Positions 1 through 8,651 are shown, counted from the stretch's first letter. The stretch is DNA of 64,000 bases from JAJYUU01 sp963822955 (GCA_963822955.1 CAWGJS010000007.1:434001-498000), one strand, 5' to 3'. The notes: generated by a model from the letters alone, not told the origin. Numbers and translations are program-made.

Positions 1-37
1 CTGACCGGGCAGACTAGTAACCGCCGAGGAGGAAGTC

Positions 38-1036
38 ATGCCAGCTGTGACAGTCGAGGACATCCTGGTGCTGCCGCGCATCAGCGAGCCGGACCGCGCT
101 ACGGCCCAGGACAGGCCGGTACTGGGGGTTACGACCGCGCCATCAGCTTTCGAGGGCGAGGGCTTCCCTGTCCGGCGCGCGTTTGCCGGCGTTGACTTGC
201 GCGCGCTTGACCCCTTCATCCACATGGACCAGATGGGTGAGGTCAACTACGCGCCGGGCGAGCCAAAGGGCACGGCGTGGCACCCGCACCGCGGTTTCGA
301 GACGGTTACCTACATCATCGACGGCGTCTTCCGGCACCAGGACTCCAACGGCGGCGGCGGCCTCATTACCAACGGTGACACCCAGTGGATGACCGCAGGC
401 GGCGGCATTCTTCACATCGAGGAACCGCCAGAGGAACTCGTGATGAGCGGTGGCCTCTTCCACGGCTTCCAGCTCTGGGTGAACCTGCCGGCCCGCCTGA
501 AGATGGCTCCGCCCCGCTATCAGGACATCCGGGCAGGCCAGGTTGCCTTGCTGAGCTCAGCAGATGGCGGCGCACTGGTCCGGGTAATCGCCGGCGAGGT
601 TGACGGGCACCAGGGGCCGGGCGTCACTCACACTCCCATCACGCTGCTGCACGTGACCGTCGAGCCCGGCGCAGAGTTCAGGCTGCCGTGGCGGCGCGAC
701 TTCAACGCGCTCGGTTACGTGCTGGCGGGATCAGGCACGGTGGCCGCTGACCGCCGCCCGGTCCAGACCGGTCAGCTGGCCGTGTTCGGCGCTGGCGACG
801 TGCTGACGCTCGGGGCCCAGCGGAACATGAACGGCCTCAGTGAGAAACTTGACGTGCTGATCCTGGGCGGGCAGCCAATCAGGGAGCCGGTAGCGGCCTA
901 CGGTCCGTTCGTGATGAACACTAGGGATGAGCTAGTCCAGGCATTCGAGGACTATCAGGCAGGTCGTCTCGGCTCGATCCCGGCGGTGCGCAGGCCACTG
1001 CCGGAGGAGCCGCACCCCGGCCACGACGTCCTGTAA
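38..1036 (+). CDS. Pirin family protein
   Basis: The 332-residue product is a bicupin of the pirin family. The N-terminal cupin carries the metal-site pattern around HPHRGFETVTYIIDG (about residues 82-97), with further His residues at GILHIEEP (about 124-131). Pirins are cytosolic metal-binding proteins; some act as quercetinases and others as transcriptional cofactors, and the sequence does not tell which applies here. The start is well supported: GAGGAGG lies six bases before ATG. Length is slightly above the usual 230-300 residues, with an extended N-terminus. The gene stands alone, ends at a strong hairpin with a T-tract and converges on the DUF1203 gene. Confidence 0.9.
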   Translation: MPAVTVEDILVLPRISEPDRATAQDRPVLGVTTAPSAFEGEGFPVRRAFAGVDLRALDPFIHMDQMGEVNYAPGEPKGTAWHPHRGFETVTYIIDGVFRHQDSNGGGGLITNGDTQWMTAGGGILHIEEPPEELVMSGGLFHGFQLWVNLPARLKMAPPRYQDIRAGQVALLSSADGGALVRVIAGEVDGHQGPGVTHTPITLLHVTVEPGAEFRLPWRRDFNALGYVLAGSGTVAADRRPVQTGQLAVFGAGDVLTLGAQRNMNGLSEKLDVLILGGQPIREPVAAYGPFVMNTRDELVQAFEDYQAGRLGSIPAVRRPLPEEPHPGHDVL

Positions 1037-1042
1037 CGAGCC

Positions 1043-1096
1043 GGCGAGCCGTGCTGCGCAGTCCTGCCGGCGGCGCAGCGCGGCTCGCCTTGTTTT
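1043..1096. terminator. Intrinsic terminator between convergent genes
   Basis: A 17-base arm (1043-1059) pairs with 1073-1089 with one non-Watson-Crick position, separated by a 13-base loop and followed on the plus strand by TTGTTTT. It sits 6 bases after the pirin stop and just before the stop of the converging DUF1203 gene, so it probably ends the pirin transcript and may work in both directions. Confidence 0.75.
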
Positions 1097-1099
1097 GCG

Positions 1100-1630
1100 C
1101 TAGCTGACGTCGGCGACGCGCCGCACCTCGAACGTGAAGCACCCGAACTCAAGGGCCCTGGCGTGCACAACCGCGACCGCCGGATCGGCGAACATCTCCG
1201 CGAGTGCTGACTCGGCCGGCACAGGGCTGCCTTCGGGATCGGCCGCTACCAGCCGCCCGGCGAGGATGCGGCCGTCCGCACTGTAGGCGCGCAGCATCCG
1301 CCGCCCCTGGGCCAGCCAGCCCGGGTACCCGCTCCCGTCCGGCCCGTCGCATGCGGCCGGGTGGATGAATACCGGCCCGACCTCGTCGTACGGCCCCGGG
1401 TCTGCGGCGACCTCACACGCCCACCGGCGCAACGGCGCATACGACACCAGCGCGATCTGCTCTCCGGCCCGGCTCGGCCGCAGGCAGCAGCGCACCGGCG
1501 AGCCGCCCTCCGCGTCGGTCAGCAGCACGGGCGGCCTGCCCGCGTCGTCCGACCGCAGCAGCTCCCTCACCACGTCCGGGGCGATCGCGCGTACCTCGAA
1601 GCTGGTCCCTTGGCATGTCAGAGTTTTCAT
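1100..1630 (-). CDS. DUF1203 domain-containing protein
   Basis: The 176-residue product matches the DUF1203 family over its whole length: N-terminal FEVRAIAPDVVRELL, central CCLRPSRAGEQIALVSYAPL, then GPVFIHPAACDG and a C-terminal half ending in FTFEVRRV. The function of DUF1203 is unknown. The reading frame stays open for about 220 bases upstream, but the family N-terminus begins at MKTLTCQG, so ATG at 1630 is taken as the start. There is no signal peptide or membrane segment, so the protein is probably cytosolic. It is divergent from the methyltransferase gene downstream. Confidence 0.8.
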   Translation of the reverse strand: MKTLTCQGTSFEVRAIAPDVVRELLRSDDAGRPPVLLTDAEGGSPVRCCLRPSRAGEQIALVSYAPLRRWACEVAADPGPYDEVGPVFIHPAACDGPDGSGYPGWLAQGRRMLRAYSADGRILAGRLVAADPEGSPVPAESALAEMFADPAVAVVHARALEFGCFTFEVRRVADVS

Positions 1631-1865
1631 AACCCCAGGATCACGGCCGGGAACGGGCAATTGCTGGCAAGACCGCGACGTCAGGTTCGCGGCCTTCCGG
1701 GCCAGTGCGGAGCACGCAGCCGGCCGCTCACCGCCCGGCGCCAGCCGCGCGAGTGCCACGATGACTGCAGCGATCAGTTCCGGGAAGGGGCCGAAGTTGT
1801 CCGAGCAATCAGAACCCCTCGCTGACGATCCGTATGCTGGCCGGCAGCCCACTAGTCACGAGCGG

Positions 1866-2459
1866 ATGTCAGGACAGCCCTGGGATGCGTCGTACCACGA
1901 CGGGCCTGCGCCGTGGGACGTCGGCCGACCGCAGCCGGCAATCGTGCGGGTGGCATCCGACGGCGGATTCGCCGGAACGGTACTCGATGCGGGCTGCGGG
2001 ACCGGCGAGAACGCCCTTCACATCGCCTCGCTGGGATTGTCGGTCCTCGGTGTCGATGTAGCGGAGACGGCTCTCGCGATCGCCCGGATGAAGGCCCGCG
2101 ACCGCGGGATCGAGGCGGAGTTCGCTGCAGCTGACGCATTGCACCTGGAGCGCCTGGGGCGGCGGTTTGACACGGTGCTGGACTGCGGACTCTTCCACAG
2201 CTACGACGACGACGAGCGACGGGTCTACGTGGCGAGCCTGGCGTCGGTGACCGAGCACGACGGCACCCTCTACGTGTTGTGCTTCAGTGATCATGGTCCC
2301 GGCACGGGCCCGCACCCCGTCAGTCTGGAACAGCTGACAGCAGCGTTCGGCCCCGGCGACGGATGGAATGTCGTCGCCATCGAACCGGACCGGGTTCAGA
2401 CGAGATTCCACGACGACGACGGCGCACCGGCCTGGCTCGCGACAGTCAAGCGGATCTAG
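1866..2459 (+). CDS. Class I SAM-dependent methyltransferase
   Basis: The 197-residue protein has the SAM-binding motif I VLDAGCGTGENALHIA (about residues 39-54), motif II VLGVDVAETAL with the acidic residue expected to bind the ribose, and FDTVLDCGLFHSYDDDER as the motif IV region. It belongs to the broad Methyltransf_25/TPMT-like group; the substrate cannot be deduced. The frame is open far upstream of the start chosen here, but that part is the antisense of DUF1203 and its promoter. The N-terminus MSGQPWDASYHDGPAPWDVG is a common start of this group. No operon partner is evident. Confidence 0.8.
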   Translation: MSGQPWDASYHDGPAPWDVGRPQPAIVRVASDGGFAGTVLDAGCGTGENALHIASLGLSVLGVDVAETALAIARMKARDRGIEAEFAAADALHLERLGRRFDTVLDCGLFHSYDDDERRVYVASLASVTEHDGTLYVLCFSDHGPGTGPHPVSLEQLTAAFGPGDGWNVVAIEPDRVQTRFHDDDGAPAWLATVKRI

Positions 2460-2633
2460 CTGCCGGGCAGTCGGCCGCGCGGCGGCGCCGCTGGATCCGC
2501 GCCCCCTGATCACTGCTGCTGACCTTCGGGTTCACCCGCTGTGGGTGGTGTCGGCCTAATCGAGCACGGGCACGGGCGGAGTGTCCCGCGGGGGGACCTC
2601 GTATAGGCAGGACGATCAGTGAGGGAGAGCCTG

Positions 2634-3149
2634 ATGACAGCGACGACCGCTGAACGTGAACTCGGGGCTGAGGAGCTCCTGTTCGCCGAAGTCATGCGCG
2701 GCAGGGAGCAAGACGGCAAGAGCGTGATCGAGCACCCGGTCCTGCTGGCCGCACTCATGCGCCGCCGCGCAGAGCGCGAAGACGGCGCAAGCATCATCGA
2801 GCACCCGCTGATGCTCGCCGCACTCATGCGCCGCCGGGAAGAGCGCGAAGATGGCGGAATCATGCACCCGCTCCTGCTCGCCGCCCTCATGCGAGGCCGC
2901 GAGGAGCGTGGCAGGATCTTCGAGCACCCGCTGATGCTCGCCACACTCATGCGCCGCCGGGAAGAGCGCGAAGATGGCGGAATCATGCACCCGCTCCTGC
3001 TCGCCGCCCTCATGCGCCGCCGGGAAGAGCACGAAGAAGGCGGAATCATGCACCCGCTCCTGCTCGCCGCCCTCATGCGCCGCCGGGAAGAGCACGAAGA
3101 AGGCGGAATCATGCACCCGCTCCTGCTCGCCGCCCTCATGCGCCGCTAG
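2634..3149 (+). CDS. Tandem helical-repeat protein of unknown function
   Basis: This unrecognised 171-residue protein is almost entirely repeats. After a short leader (MTATTAERELGAEELLFAEV) there are seven copies of HP(V/L)(L/M)LA(A/T)LMR(R/G), joined by charged linkers such as RREEREDGGIM or RREEHEEGGIM. Unit length is 19-23 residues and settles at exactly 21 at the C-terminal end. The leader contains a degenerate first unit (ELLFAEVMRGREQDG). Each unit reads as an amphipathic helix with a Leu/Ala/Met face and a dense Arg/Glu side. Units hold no Cys, Ser or aromatic residues and Thr only once, and there is no signal peptide. GAGGGAGAG precedes the ATG, and the next gene follows by 20 bases, so the two are probably co-transcribed. 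I do not assign a function; a multivalent docking scaffold or self-assembling filament would fit. Confidence 0.75.
   Translation: MTATTAERELGAEELLFAEVMRGREQDGKSVIEHPVLLAALMRRRAEREDGASIIEHPLMLAALMRRREEREDGGIMHPLLLAALMRGREERGRIFEHPLMLATLMRRREEREDGGIMHPLLLAALMRRREEHEEGGIMHPLLLAALMRRREEHEEGGIMHPLLLAALMRR
2982..3146 (+). repeat. Perfect 63-bp in-frame tandem repeats
   Basis: Two complete 63-base units (2982-3044 and 3045-3107) look identical and are followed by a 39-base partial copy (3108-3146). Diverged copies continue upstream to about 2690. Identity at synonymous sites as well as in protein shows recent expansion by slippage or unequal recombination, so copy number may differ between strains. 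Confidence 0.9.
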
Positions 3150-3169
3150 GTCAGAGGAGCCATAACAGC

Positions 3170-3535
3170 ATGGCAACCGAATCTGCAAAGCAAGCAGGAC
3201 AGGATCCGGTGGAGGCATTCACCGACGATCTGATCCGCGAATTCTTCACGGAGGGCGGTCAGTCAGCCAAGTCCGGGCGGCGGGGCAGGGGCGGCGGCAT
3301 GGCGGCCCTGCTCGAGACCGTCATGGCGTCCGACGGTGCCTCAGCAACATCATTGCTTGAGCGGCTCCTGATCGCGCAGACGATCGCATCTGAGCTGGCC
3401 CACGCAATTGCCCCGGCCCTGGCCGACTCGCTGACGCCGGAGATCATGAAGGCTCTCGAGCAATACGCAGGCGACGAGCACGGTCGGAAAGGGCCGGCGA
3501 CCGCCACGAGGGCGCGCAGGACAGAAGCGAAATAG
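3170..3535 (+). CDS. Small helical protein, partner of the repeat protein
   Basis: The 121-residue protein is not recognised. It has an acidic N-terminus (EAFTDDLIREFFTEGG), a short basic Gly/Arg linker near residues 33-43 (SGRRGRGGGM), a long Ala/Leu-rich helical core (about residues 45-100, including LLERLLIAQTIASELAHAIA) and a basic tail. There is no signal peptide and no clear membrane span. It lies 20 bases after the repeat gene, with GAGGAG upstream of ATG, and is followed by a hairpin, so the two genes look like a complete bicistronic unit. A physical partnership with the repeat helices is inference from context only. Confidence 0.6.
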   Translation: MATESAKQAGQDPVEAFTDDLIREFFTEGGQSAKSGRRGRGGGMAALLETVMASDGASATSLLERLLIAQTIASELAHAIAPALADSLTPEIMKALEQYAGDEHGRKGPATATRARRTEAK

Positions 3536-3545
3536 CGCCGCAGGC

Positions 3546-3597
3546 CCGTCCGTGTGCAGCTGCTACGGCTATGGCAGTAGCGCTCGCGCACGGACGG
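3546..3597. terminator. Hairpin after the repeat-protein pair
   Basis: The 12-base arms 3546-3557 and 3586-3597 pair with one wobble, enclosing a 28-base region that can form a smaller stem. It lies 10 bases past the stop of the small helical protein and in front of the converging dinG gene. There is no T-tract, so efficiency is uncertain. Confidence 0.5.
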
Positions 3598-3645
3598 CCG
3601 CTGATCGCTCAGCAGCGCTCCCGCCTGTGAAGCCCGGCGGCGAGG

Positions 3646-5760
3646 TCAGGCCGACGCTGACTCTGCGGAAATGGAGCCTTCGGCTGCCGGCCCGGCAGCG
3701 AGACGTCGGAGCGCACTCCGCACGATCTGCGGATCATAGGTGCTCCAGTACGGTGGCAGCGAGGCGCGCAGGAATCCGCCGTATCTGGCGGTCGCTAGCC
3801 GCGGATCCAGGATCGCGATCACGCCGCGATCATCGATCGTCCGCAGCAGCCGCCCGGTGCCCTGCGCGAGCAGCAGGCCAGCCTGGCTTGCGGCCACGGC
3901 CATGAACCCGTTCCCGCCGCGTGCCGCGACCGCTCGCTGCCGTGCCGAGGACAGCGGATCGTCCGGCCGCGGGAACGGAATCCTGTCGATGATCACGAGC
4001 TGCAGTGACCGGCCGGGCACGTCAACTCCCTGCCACAGCGACAGCGTGCCGAACAGGCAGCTTGTCTCTTCCTCGGCGAACTTGCTCACCAGCAGCCCGG
4101 TAGAGTCCTCACCCTGGCACAGCAGCGGAACGGCGAGCTCGCTGCGCAGCGCGTCTGCCGCCTGCCTGGCGGCACGCATCGAGGAAAACAGCCCGAGCGT
4201 CCGGCCGCCGGATGCCTCGATCAGCTCGCGCAACTCGGTCAGGTAGGCGTCCGACAGGCCATCGCGGCCCGGCGGCGGCAGATGCCGCGCGACGTAGAGG
4301 ATCGCGCTGCGCCGGTGATCGAACGGCGAGCCGACATCAAGACCCGTCCAGGCGAGGCCGTCATCCGTGCCGCCAGTGCCGTCAGAGCCGTCAGAGCCGT
4401 CAGCTGGCGCAGCGGGCTCCACGGCCGGCTGGCCAACCCGGTCCGACGCGCCGAGTGCAGGCAGGCCCCACTGCCGCGCCAGCGGCTCGAAGGAGCCACC
4501 GAGCGTCAGCGTCGCCGATGTCAGCACGACCGTGCCCGCCCTGAACAGCCGCTCCGCCAGCAGGCCGCCGACATGTAGCGGCGCAACCCGCAGCGTGTCA
4601 GGCCGGGCGGACTCCTCGCTCGCCGGGCGGTCTAGCCACGCCACTTCCGGCCGGGCCGCGATCTCCGGACCGAACGCGGCGATGATGCGCTCGGCGTTCT
4701 CCGCTACCTCGTCGAGCGCAACGGTGGCGACCCTCGCCACCGCGAGCCGGTCGGCGTCCTCATCGCCCGAGCCCCCTGAGTGGCTGCGCAGGTCGGCAGC
4801 GCACGCCGCGGCCGCGTCGTGCACGACCGACAGCGCCACCTCGACCTGCTCGGCCAGCACGTCGAGGCGCCCGGCCGGGGTGTCAGCGAGCGCGAGCTCG
4901 AGGCCCTCGGCCCCCGCCCGGAGCCGCCCGGAAAGCTCCTCGGCGACGAGCCGCCCGCACCGCCGGGCGGCGGCATCAGCGGCCGACGCGGACAGCTCGC
5001 CTGTCGCCACGCTCGTCACCCGGTCGACCAGATCGTGGGCCTCGTCGATCACCACGACGTCGTGCTCGGGCAGCACGATGTGGTTCTCCATCGCGTCAAT
5101 CGCCAGCAGCGCGTGGTTGGTCACGACAATGTCTGCCTCGCCTGCAGCCTCGCGCGCCAGCTCGGCAAAACACCGGCTACCGAACGGGCACTTCTGAGCG
5201 CCGATGCACTCCCTGGCGTTGACCGATACCTGCCGCCAGGCGCGGTCATCGACACCGGGAATCAGCTCGTCCCGGTCGCCGCTGTCCGTCGTCGCCGCCC
5301 ACTCATGGAGCCGGGACACCTGCCGCCCGATCGCCGACACCGAACGAGGATCGAATAGCGAATCGTCCGGCTCGTCAACTGCGGTGCCGTGGACCTTGTG
5401 CAGGCACAGGTAGTTCCGCCTGCCCTTGAGTATGGCGAAGACAGGCTCGCGGCCCAGGAGTTCCGCCAGCGAACCCGACAGCCGGGGCAGGTCACGCTCG
5501 ATCAGCTGACGCTGCAGCGCGATCGTCGCTGTCGAGACGACGACAGTTCCGCTGCCGCCCAGGGCATGGCGCACCGCAGGAACAAGGTAAGCAAGCGACT
5601 TGCCCGTTCCCGTTCCGGCCTGTACGGCGAGATGCCGGCCCGACTCCATCGCCTGCTGCACGGCGTTCGCCATCGCGATCTGCCCTGGCCGCTCCGTGCC
5701 CCCGATGCCGGCCACCGCTGCCTGGAGCAAGACGTCGATGTCGGGCAGTTCGGAAGGCAC
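3646..5760 (-). CDS. dinG: DinG-family ATP-dependent DNA helicase
   Basis: About 704 residues, a superfamily 2 XPD/DinG-type helicase. Walker A AGTGTGKS is at about residues 48-55, followed by motif Ia VVVSTATIALQRQL and the DEAH box VVIDEAHDL. Cysteines in NYLCLHKVHG and CIGAQKCPFGSRC are consistent with an Fe-S cluster domain. C-terminal motifs include VLTSATLT, LFGTLSLWQGVDVPG and QGTGRLLR. These enzymes unwind damaged or structured DNA 5' to 3'. The frame is open through the MOSC gene upstream, but that part is a shadow; GTG at 5760, beginning VPSELPDIDVLLQAAV, fits the family N-terminus. It lies 35 bases after the MOSC gene and is probably co-transcribed. Confidence 0.9.
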   Translation of the reverse strand: MPSELPDIDVLLQAAVAGIGGTERPGQIAMANAVQQAMESGRHLAVQAGTGTGKSLAYLVPAVRHALGGSGTVVVSTATIALQRQLIERDLPRLSGSLAELLGREPVFAILKGRRNYLCLHKVHGTAVDEPDDSLFDPRSVSAIGRQVSRLHEWAATTDSGDRDELIPGVDDRAWRQVSVNARECIGAQKCPFGSRCFAELAREAAGEADIVVTNHALLAIDAMENHIVLPEHDVVVIDEAHDLVDRVTSVATGELSASAADAAARRCGRLVAEELSGRLRAGAEGLELALADTPAGRLDVLAEQVEVALSVVHDAAAACAADLRSHSGGSGDEDADRLAVARVATVALDEVAENAERIIAAFGPEIAARPEVAWLDRPASEESARPDTLRVAPLHVGGLLAERLFRAGTVVLTSATLTLGGSFEPLARQWGLPALGASDRVGQPAVEPAAPADGSDGSDGTGGTDDGLAWTGLDVGSPFDHRRSAILYVARHLPPPGRDGLSDAYLTELRELIEASGGRTLGLFSSMRAARQAADALRSELAVPLLCQGEDSTGLLVSKFAEEETSCLFGTLSLWQGVDVPGRSLQLVIIDRIPFPRPDDPLSSARQRAVAARGGNGFMAVAASQAGLLLAQGTGRLLRTIDDRGVIAILDPRLATARYGGFLRASLPPYWSTYDPQIVRSALRRLAAGPAAEGSISAESASA

Positions 5761-5795
5761 ACTGCACGCTACCGCCTGCCGGAGCGGGCCGGGGC

Positions 5796-6644
5796 TCAGC
5801 CGGGAGGCGCGGCGTGCTCGAGGATCTCGACCGGCTCTCCGACGCGGATCGTCCCCGGCGCCTCGGGAATCAGGTTCTGCCCGAAGACGAGGTCGTTGCC
5901 GATCAGCCGACGGCGGCCGAGCATCTTCAGCGGCTGCTTGCCCACCTCGCCGGTGACCTGGTCGATCGTGGTGACCGTGCAGCGGCCGCAGTGCTTGGCC
6001 ACCCGGAAGGCGACCGCACCGATCCTGATCCGCCGCCAGCCGTCCTCGGCCCACGGCTCCGGCCCGGCGATGACCACGCTGGGGCGGAACCGGCCCATCG
6101 GGACAGGCTCCTCGCCGTCGTCGGTCAGCCAGCCGCACAGCGAGCCCAGGGAGGCCGCGTTCGTCAGGAGCAGCGGGTAGCCGTCGGCAAAGGTCACGAC
6201 GTCACCCTCGCTGCCGAACTCCGGATCGACGGCGCGGCGCGTCGGGTCGTCCAGGTAGACCAGGCGCACGCCGCGGCCAAGGTAGTCGGAGAACCAGCCA
6301 TCGGCCGCAGGCCCGGCGGCCGCTGCCATCACGGTCGAACCCCACACGGTCACGTCGAGCATCTCCGACACACCAGCACCGGCCGGTGCCGCGACGACTA
6401 GCGGCTGATGCCCGGCGGCGGACGCCGTCAGGCCCGCATCGGACTGCCGGACGGTCACCCGCGCCATGGCGGGCTCTTCCCGCTGGCTGATGAACCGGCC
6501 GGCCTTGTCGACGAGTAGCCAGCGGCGATCGCCCGCCAGTCCCCAGGGCTCGACGCGCGACTCGTGTAGGTCGATACCCCGGGCCGCTTTCAGCGGGTAG
6601 ATGTGAATCGAGGCGAGGCTAGCCTGAGCCGCCGGGCCGCTCAT
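5796..6644 (-). CDS. MOSC domain-containing protein (YcbX/mARC-like)
   Basis: The 282-residue protein has an N-terminal MOSC beta-barrel domain (IHIYPLKAARGIDL at about 14-27, GDRRWLLVDKAGRFISQRE) and a C-terminal MOSC domain (GRFRPSVVIAG, then KHCGRCTVTTIDQVTGE, with the Cys expected to coordinate molybdenum cofactor). Relatives such as YcbX and mARC reduce N-hydroxylated compounds using sulfurated Mo cofactor. It is cytosolic, with no separate ferredoxin domain. It lies just after the ABC permease gene end (8 bases) and before dinG, on the same strand; the link to either neighbour is unclear. Confidence 0.88.
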   Translation of the reverse strand: MSGPAAQASLASIHIYPLKAARGIDLHESRVEPWGLAGDRRWLLVDKAGRFISQREEPAMARVTVRQSDAGLTASAAGHQPLVVAAPAGAGVSEMLDVTVWGSTVMAAAAGPAADGWFSDYLGRGVRLVYLDDPTRRAVDPEFGSEGDVVTFADGYPLLLTNAASLGSLCGWLTDDGEEPVPMGRFRPSVVIAGPEPWAEDGWRRIRIGAVAFRVAKHCGRCTVTTIDQVTGEVGKQPLKMLGRRRLIGNDLVFGQNLIPEAPGTIRVGEPVEILEHAAPPG

Positions 6645-6652
6645 CGTCGCTC

Positions 6653-7645
6653 CTAGCTGGTGACGTCGGCGGAGGTCAGCTTCGCCCAGCCGATCGCACC
6701 GAAGATCGCGGCGTAGGCCGCGAACGATACCAGCCCGTGCCCGACACCTGACCAGTCGACCGGCGACCTGAAGAGCCCGTCCCAGGACAGCCAGTAGTGC
6801 GTCGGCAAGAACGCGTGAATCGCCGACAGCTGCGGCAGCTGGTCGCAGATCTCGCTGGCGACAGTAAGCACGAGCAGCGCGGCGATGGCACCGACCGGAT
6901 GCTGAGTCAGCGTCGACGCGGCGAGCCCGATCGCCCCCAGCGACATCATCGCGACGGCGAGATACACGGTCACCACGAGCACCCGCAGCACCCCCGCCCC
7001 GAGCGAGATCGTCGTTCCCGACAGCAGCGTGACCGGCCCGGTGTGAAACAGGATGAGGCCCATGATCAGCGACACGACGGCGACCAGCAGGCAGGCCGCC
7101 AGGCTGAACGCCATGATCGCCGCGTACTTGACGGCCAGCAGCCTGGTCCGGCCCGATGGCACGGTCAGCAGGCCGCGCAGCGTGCCGTGGCCGGCCTCGC
7201 CTGCGATCGCGTCGGCGGAAACAACGCCGATGCTCAGCGGCAGCAGCGGCAGGCTCACCGTGAGCGTGAGCACGACGAGCGCGAGGAACACCCCGTTGCC
7301 GGCGAGCTGATTCAGGAACGGGAAGCCGCCGCCGTTGTCCGAGGAGATCGTGAGCCGGAGCACGATGCCGAAGAACACCGGCACGACCACCAGGACGCCG
7401 AGCAGGGCGAGGTTGCGCGGACGGCCGAACACGAGCCGGAGCTCGGAGTTAAAGAACCTCAACCAGGCGGGAACGGGGTAAGTCCGGCCAGTGCTGCCCG
7501 CGATTAGCAGCTGCCCGTCCAGCACGGGCCGGACGGCGGTCGACAGTCTGGCTGCGGCAGCGGCCGGCCATGGCCGGTGAGGCGGCCGCAGCCGGTGGGC
7601 CGGCTTCGGTTCCTGCGCCCGCCGCCACTCCCGGCCAGGTGCCAT
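6653..7645 (-). CDS. ABC-2 type transporter permease
   Basis: The 330-residue membrane protein has about six transmembrane segments: one near residues 80-97 (LALLGVLVVVPVFFGIVL), then segments around LALVVLTLTVSLPLLPLSIG, MAFSLAACLLVAVVSLIMGL, VLVVTVYLAVAMMSLGAIGL, AIAALLVLTVASEIC and a last one before the C-terminus. This is the ABC-2 membrane domain layout. GEAGHGTLRGLLTVP is the conserved cytoplasmic stretch that contacts the ATPase. Four bases separate it from the ATPase gene, so the two form one transporter. The exported substrate is unknown. The basic N-terminal tail of about 70 residues is longer than usual. Confidence 0.85.
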   Translation of the reverse strand: MAPGREWRRAQEPKPAHRLRPPHRPWPAAAAARLSTAVRPVLDGQLLIAGSTGRTYPVPAWLRFFNSELRLVFGRPRNLALLGVLVVVPVFFGIVLRLTISSDNGGGFPFLNQLAGNGVFLALVVLTLTVSLPLLPLSIGVVSADAIAGEAGHGTLRGLLTVPSGRTRLLAVKYAAIMAFSLAACLLVAVVSLIMGLILFHTGPVTLLSGTTISLGAGVLRVLVVTVYLAVAMMSLGAIGLAASTLTQHPVGAIAALLVLTVASEICDQLPQLSAIHAFLPTHYWLSWDGLFRSPVDWSGVGHGLVSFAAYAAIFGAIGWAKLTSADVTS

Positions 7646-7650
7646 CGTGC

Positions 7651-8616
7651 TCAGTCGACATCGAAGCCCTCGCCGGTCAGCTGCACGAATTCGTCTTCGA
7701 GGCTGCGCTGCGGCGTCGCCAGGCCGGCCACCGGGACGCCCGCCAGCACGAGCCGCTCGCAGACCACCTCGGGCAGCATGCCGCCGAGCTCCGCGGTGAC
7801 GTCCTGGCCCGTCTGCTGCACCCCGGCAAGTCCCAGCTCGCCGAGCACCTTGGCGGCAAGCTCCGGTCTCGGCGTCCGGACGAGCAGCCGGGACTCGCCG
7901 CGCAGCTGGGCTAGCGGCCCCTGGTAGACCAGCTGCCCGGTACGCATGACCCCGACGTGCGTGCAGATCTGCTCGACCTCAGCCAGCAGGTGCGAGGACA
8001 CGAACACGGTAGTGCCGTCGGCGGCGATCTCCCTGATCAGGTTCCGCACCTCGCGGGTGCCCTGCGGGTCCAGGCCATTCGTCGGCTCATCCAGGATGAC
8101 GAGCTTGCGCGGCTTCAGCAGGCTGGTCGCGATGCCGAGCCGCTGCTTCATCCCGAGCGAGTACGCCTTGTACCGCTTGTCGGCCGCTGCCAGCAGCCCG
8201 ACGCGGTCCAGCGCCCGGTCGATCCGCTCCGGCGCGGTCGCCCCGCGCGCGGTCCGGTCGGCCGCATCGAACCGCGCCAGGTTCGCACGGCCGGACAGGT
8301 GCGGGTAGAACGCCGGTCCCTCGACCAGTGAACCGACGAGTGGCAGCGCATCGGCCTGCGCGTCCGGCATCGGCAGCCCGAGAACTGAGTGGCTGCCCGC
8401 GGTGGGCTGGATCAGCCCGAGCAGCATCCGGATCGTCGTCGTCTTGCCGGAGCCGTTCGGGCCGAGGAAGCCGTACACCGATCCGGCGGGCACCGCCAGG
8501 TCGATGCCGTCGACGGCGAGCTGACCGCCCCGGAAGCGCTTGGTCAGCCCGCTGCTGGCAAGCGCCAGGCCGGCCCCAGGCGTCGCGGGCTCGTCAAGTT
8601 CCGCTGGCGAGCTCAT
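7651..8616 (-). CDS. ABC transporter ATP-binding protein
   Basis: The 321-residue ATPase shows Walker A GPNGSGKTTT (about 52-61), ABC signature YSLGMKQRLG, Walker B KLVILDEPTNGLDP and switch His in VFVSSHLL. The C-terminal extension of about 90 residues after the nucleotide-binding domain is typical of the drug/lipid exporter DrrA-type subgroup. The frame extends 162 bases further upstream, but MSSPAELDEP at 8616 starts just ahead of the conserved domain and 35 bases after the LolA-like stop. It couples with the adjacent permease. Confidence 0.9.
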   Translation of the reverse strand: MSSPAELDEPATPGAGLALASSGLTKRFRGGQLAVDGIDLAVPAGSVYGFLGPNGSGKTTTIRMLLGLIQPTAGSHSVLGLPMPDAQADALPLVGSLVEGPAFYPHLSGRANLARFDAADRTARGATAPERIDRALDRVGLLAAADKRYKAYSLGMKQRLGIATSLLKPRKLVILDEPTNGLDPQGTREVRNLIREIAADGTTVFVSSHLLAEVEQICTHVGVMRTGQLVYQGPLAQLRGESRLLVRTPRPELAAKVLGELGLAGVQQTGQDVTAELGGMLPEVVCERLVLAGVPVAGLATPQRSLEDEFVQLTGEGFDVD

Positions 8617-8651
8617 GGTGTCCGCGCCAGTCTCGTCATGAACTCGCAAAC

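Noticed and set aside
2982..3146. CRISPR-like array
   Set aside because: The repeats are contiguous, in frame and have no spacers; the same holds for 21681-21764 and 33616-33695.
2634..3149. Multi-core lanthipeptide-type precursor
   Set aside because: Repeat units lack Cys and Ser, contain Thr only once, and no modifying enzyme lies nearby.
4367..5197. Long plus-strand open frame opposite dinG
   Set aside because: Ser/Arg/Pro-rich translation typical of a GC-rich antisense shadow; dinG on the other strand has all helicase motifs.
5761..6138. N-terminal extension of the dinG frame
   Set aside because: The extra 126 codons are the shadow of the MOSC gene in another frame; family homology begins at VPSELPDIDV.
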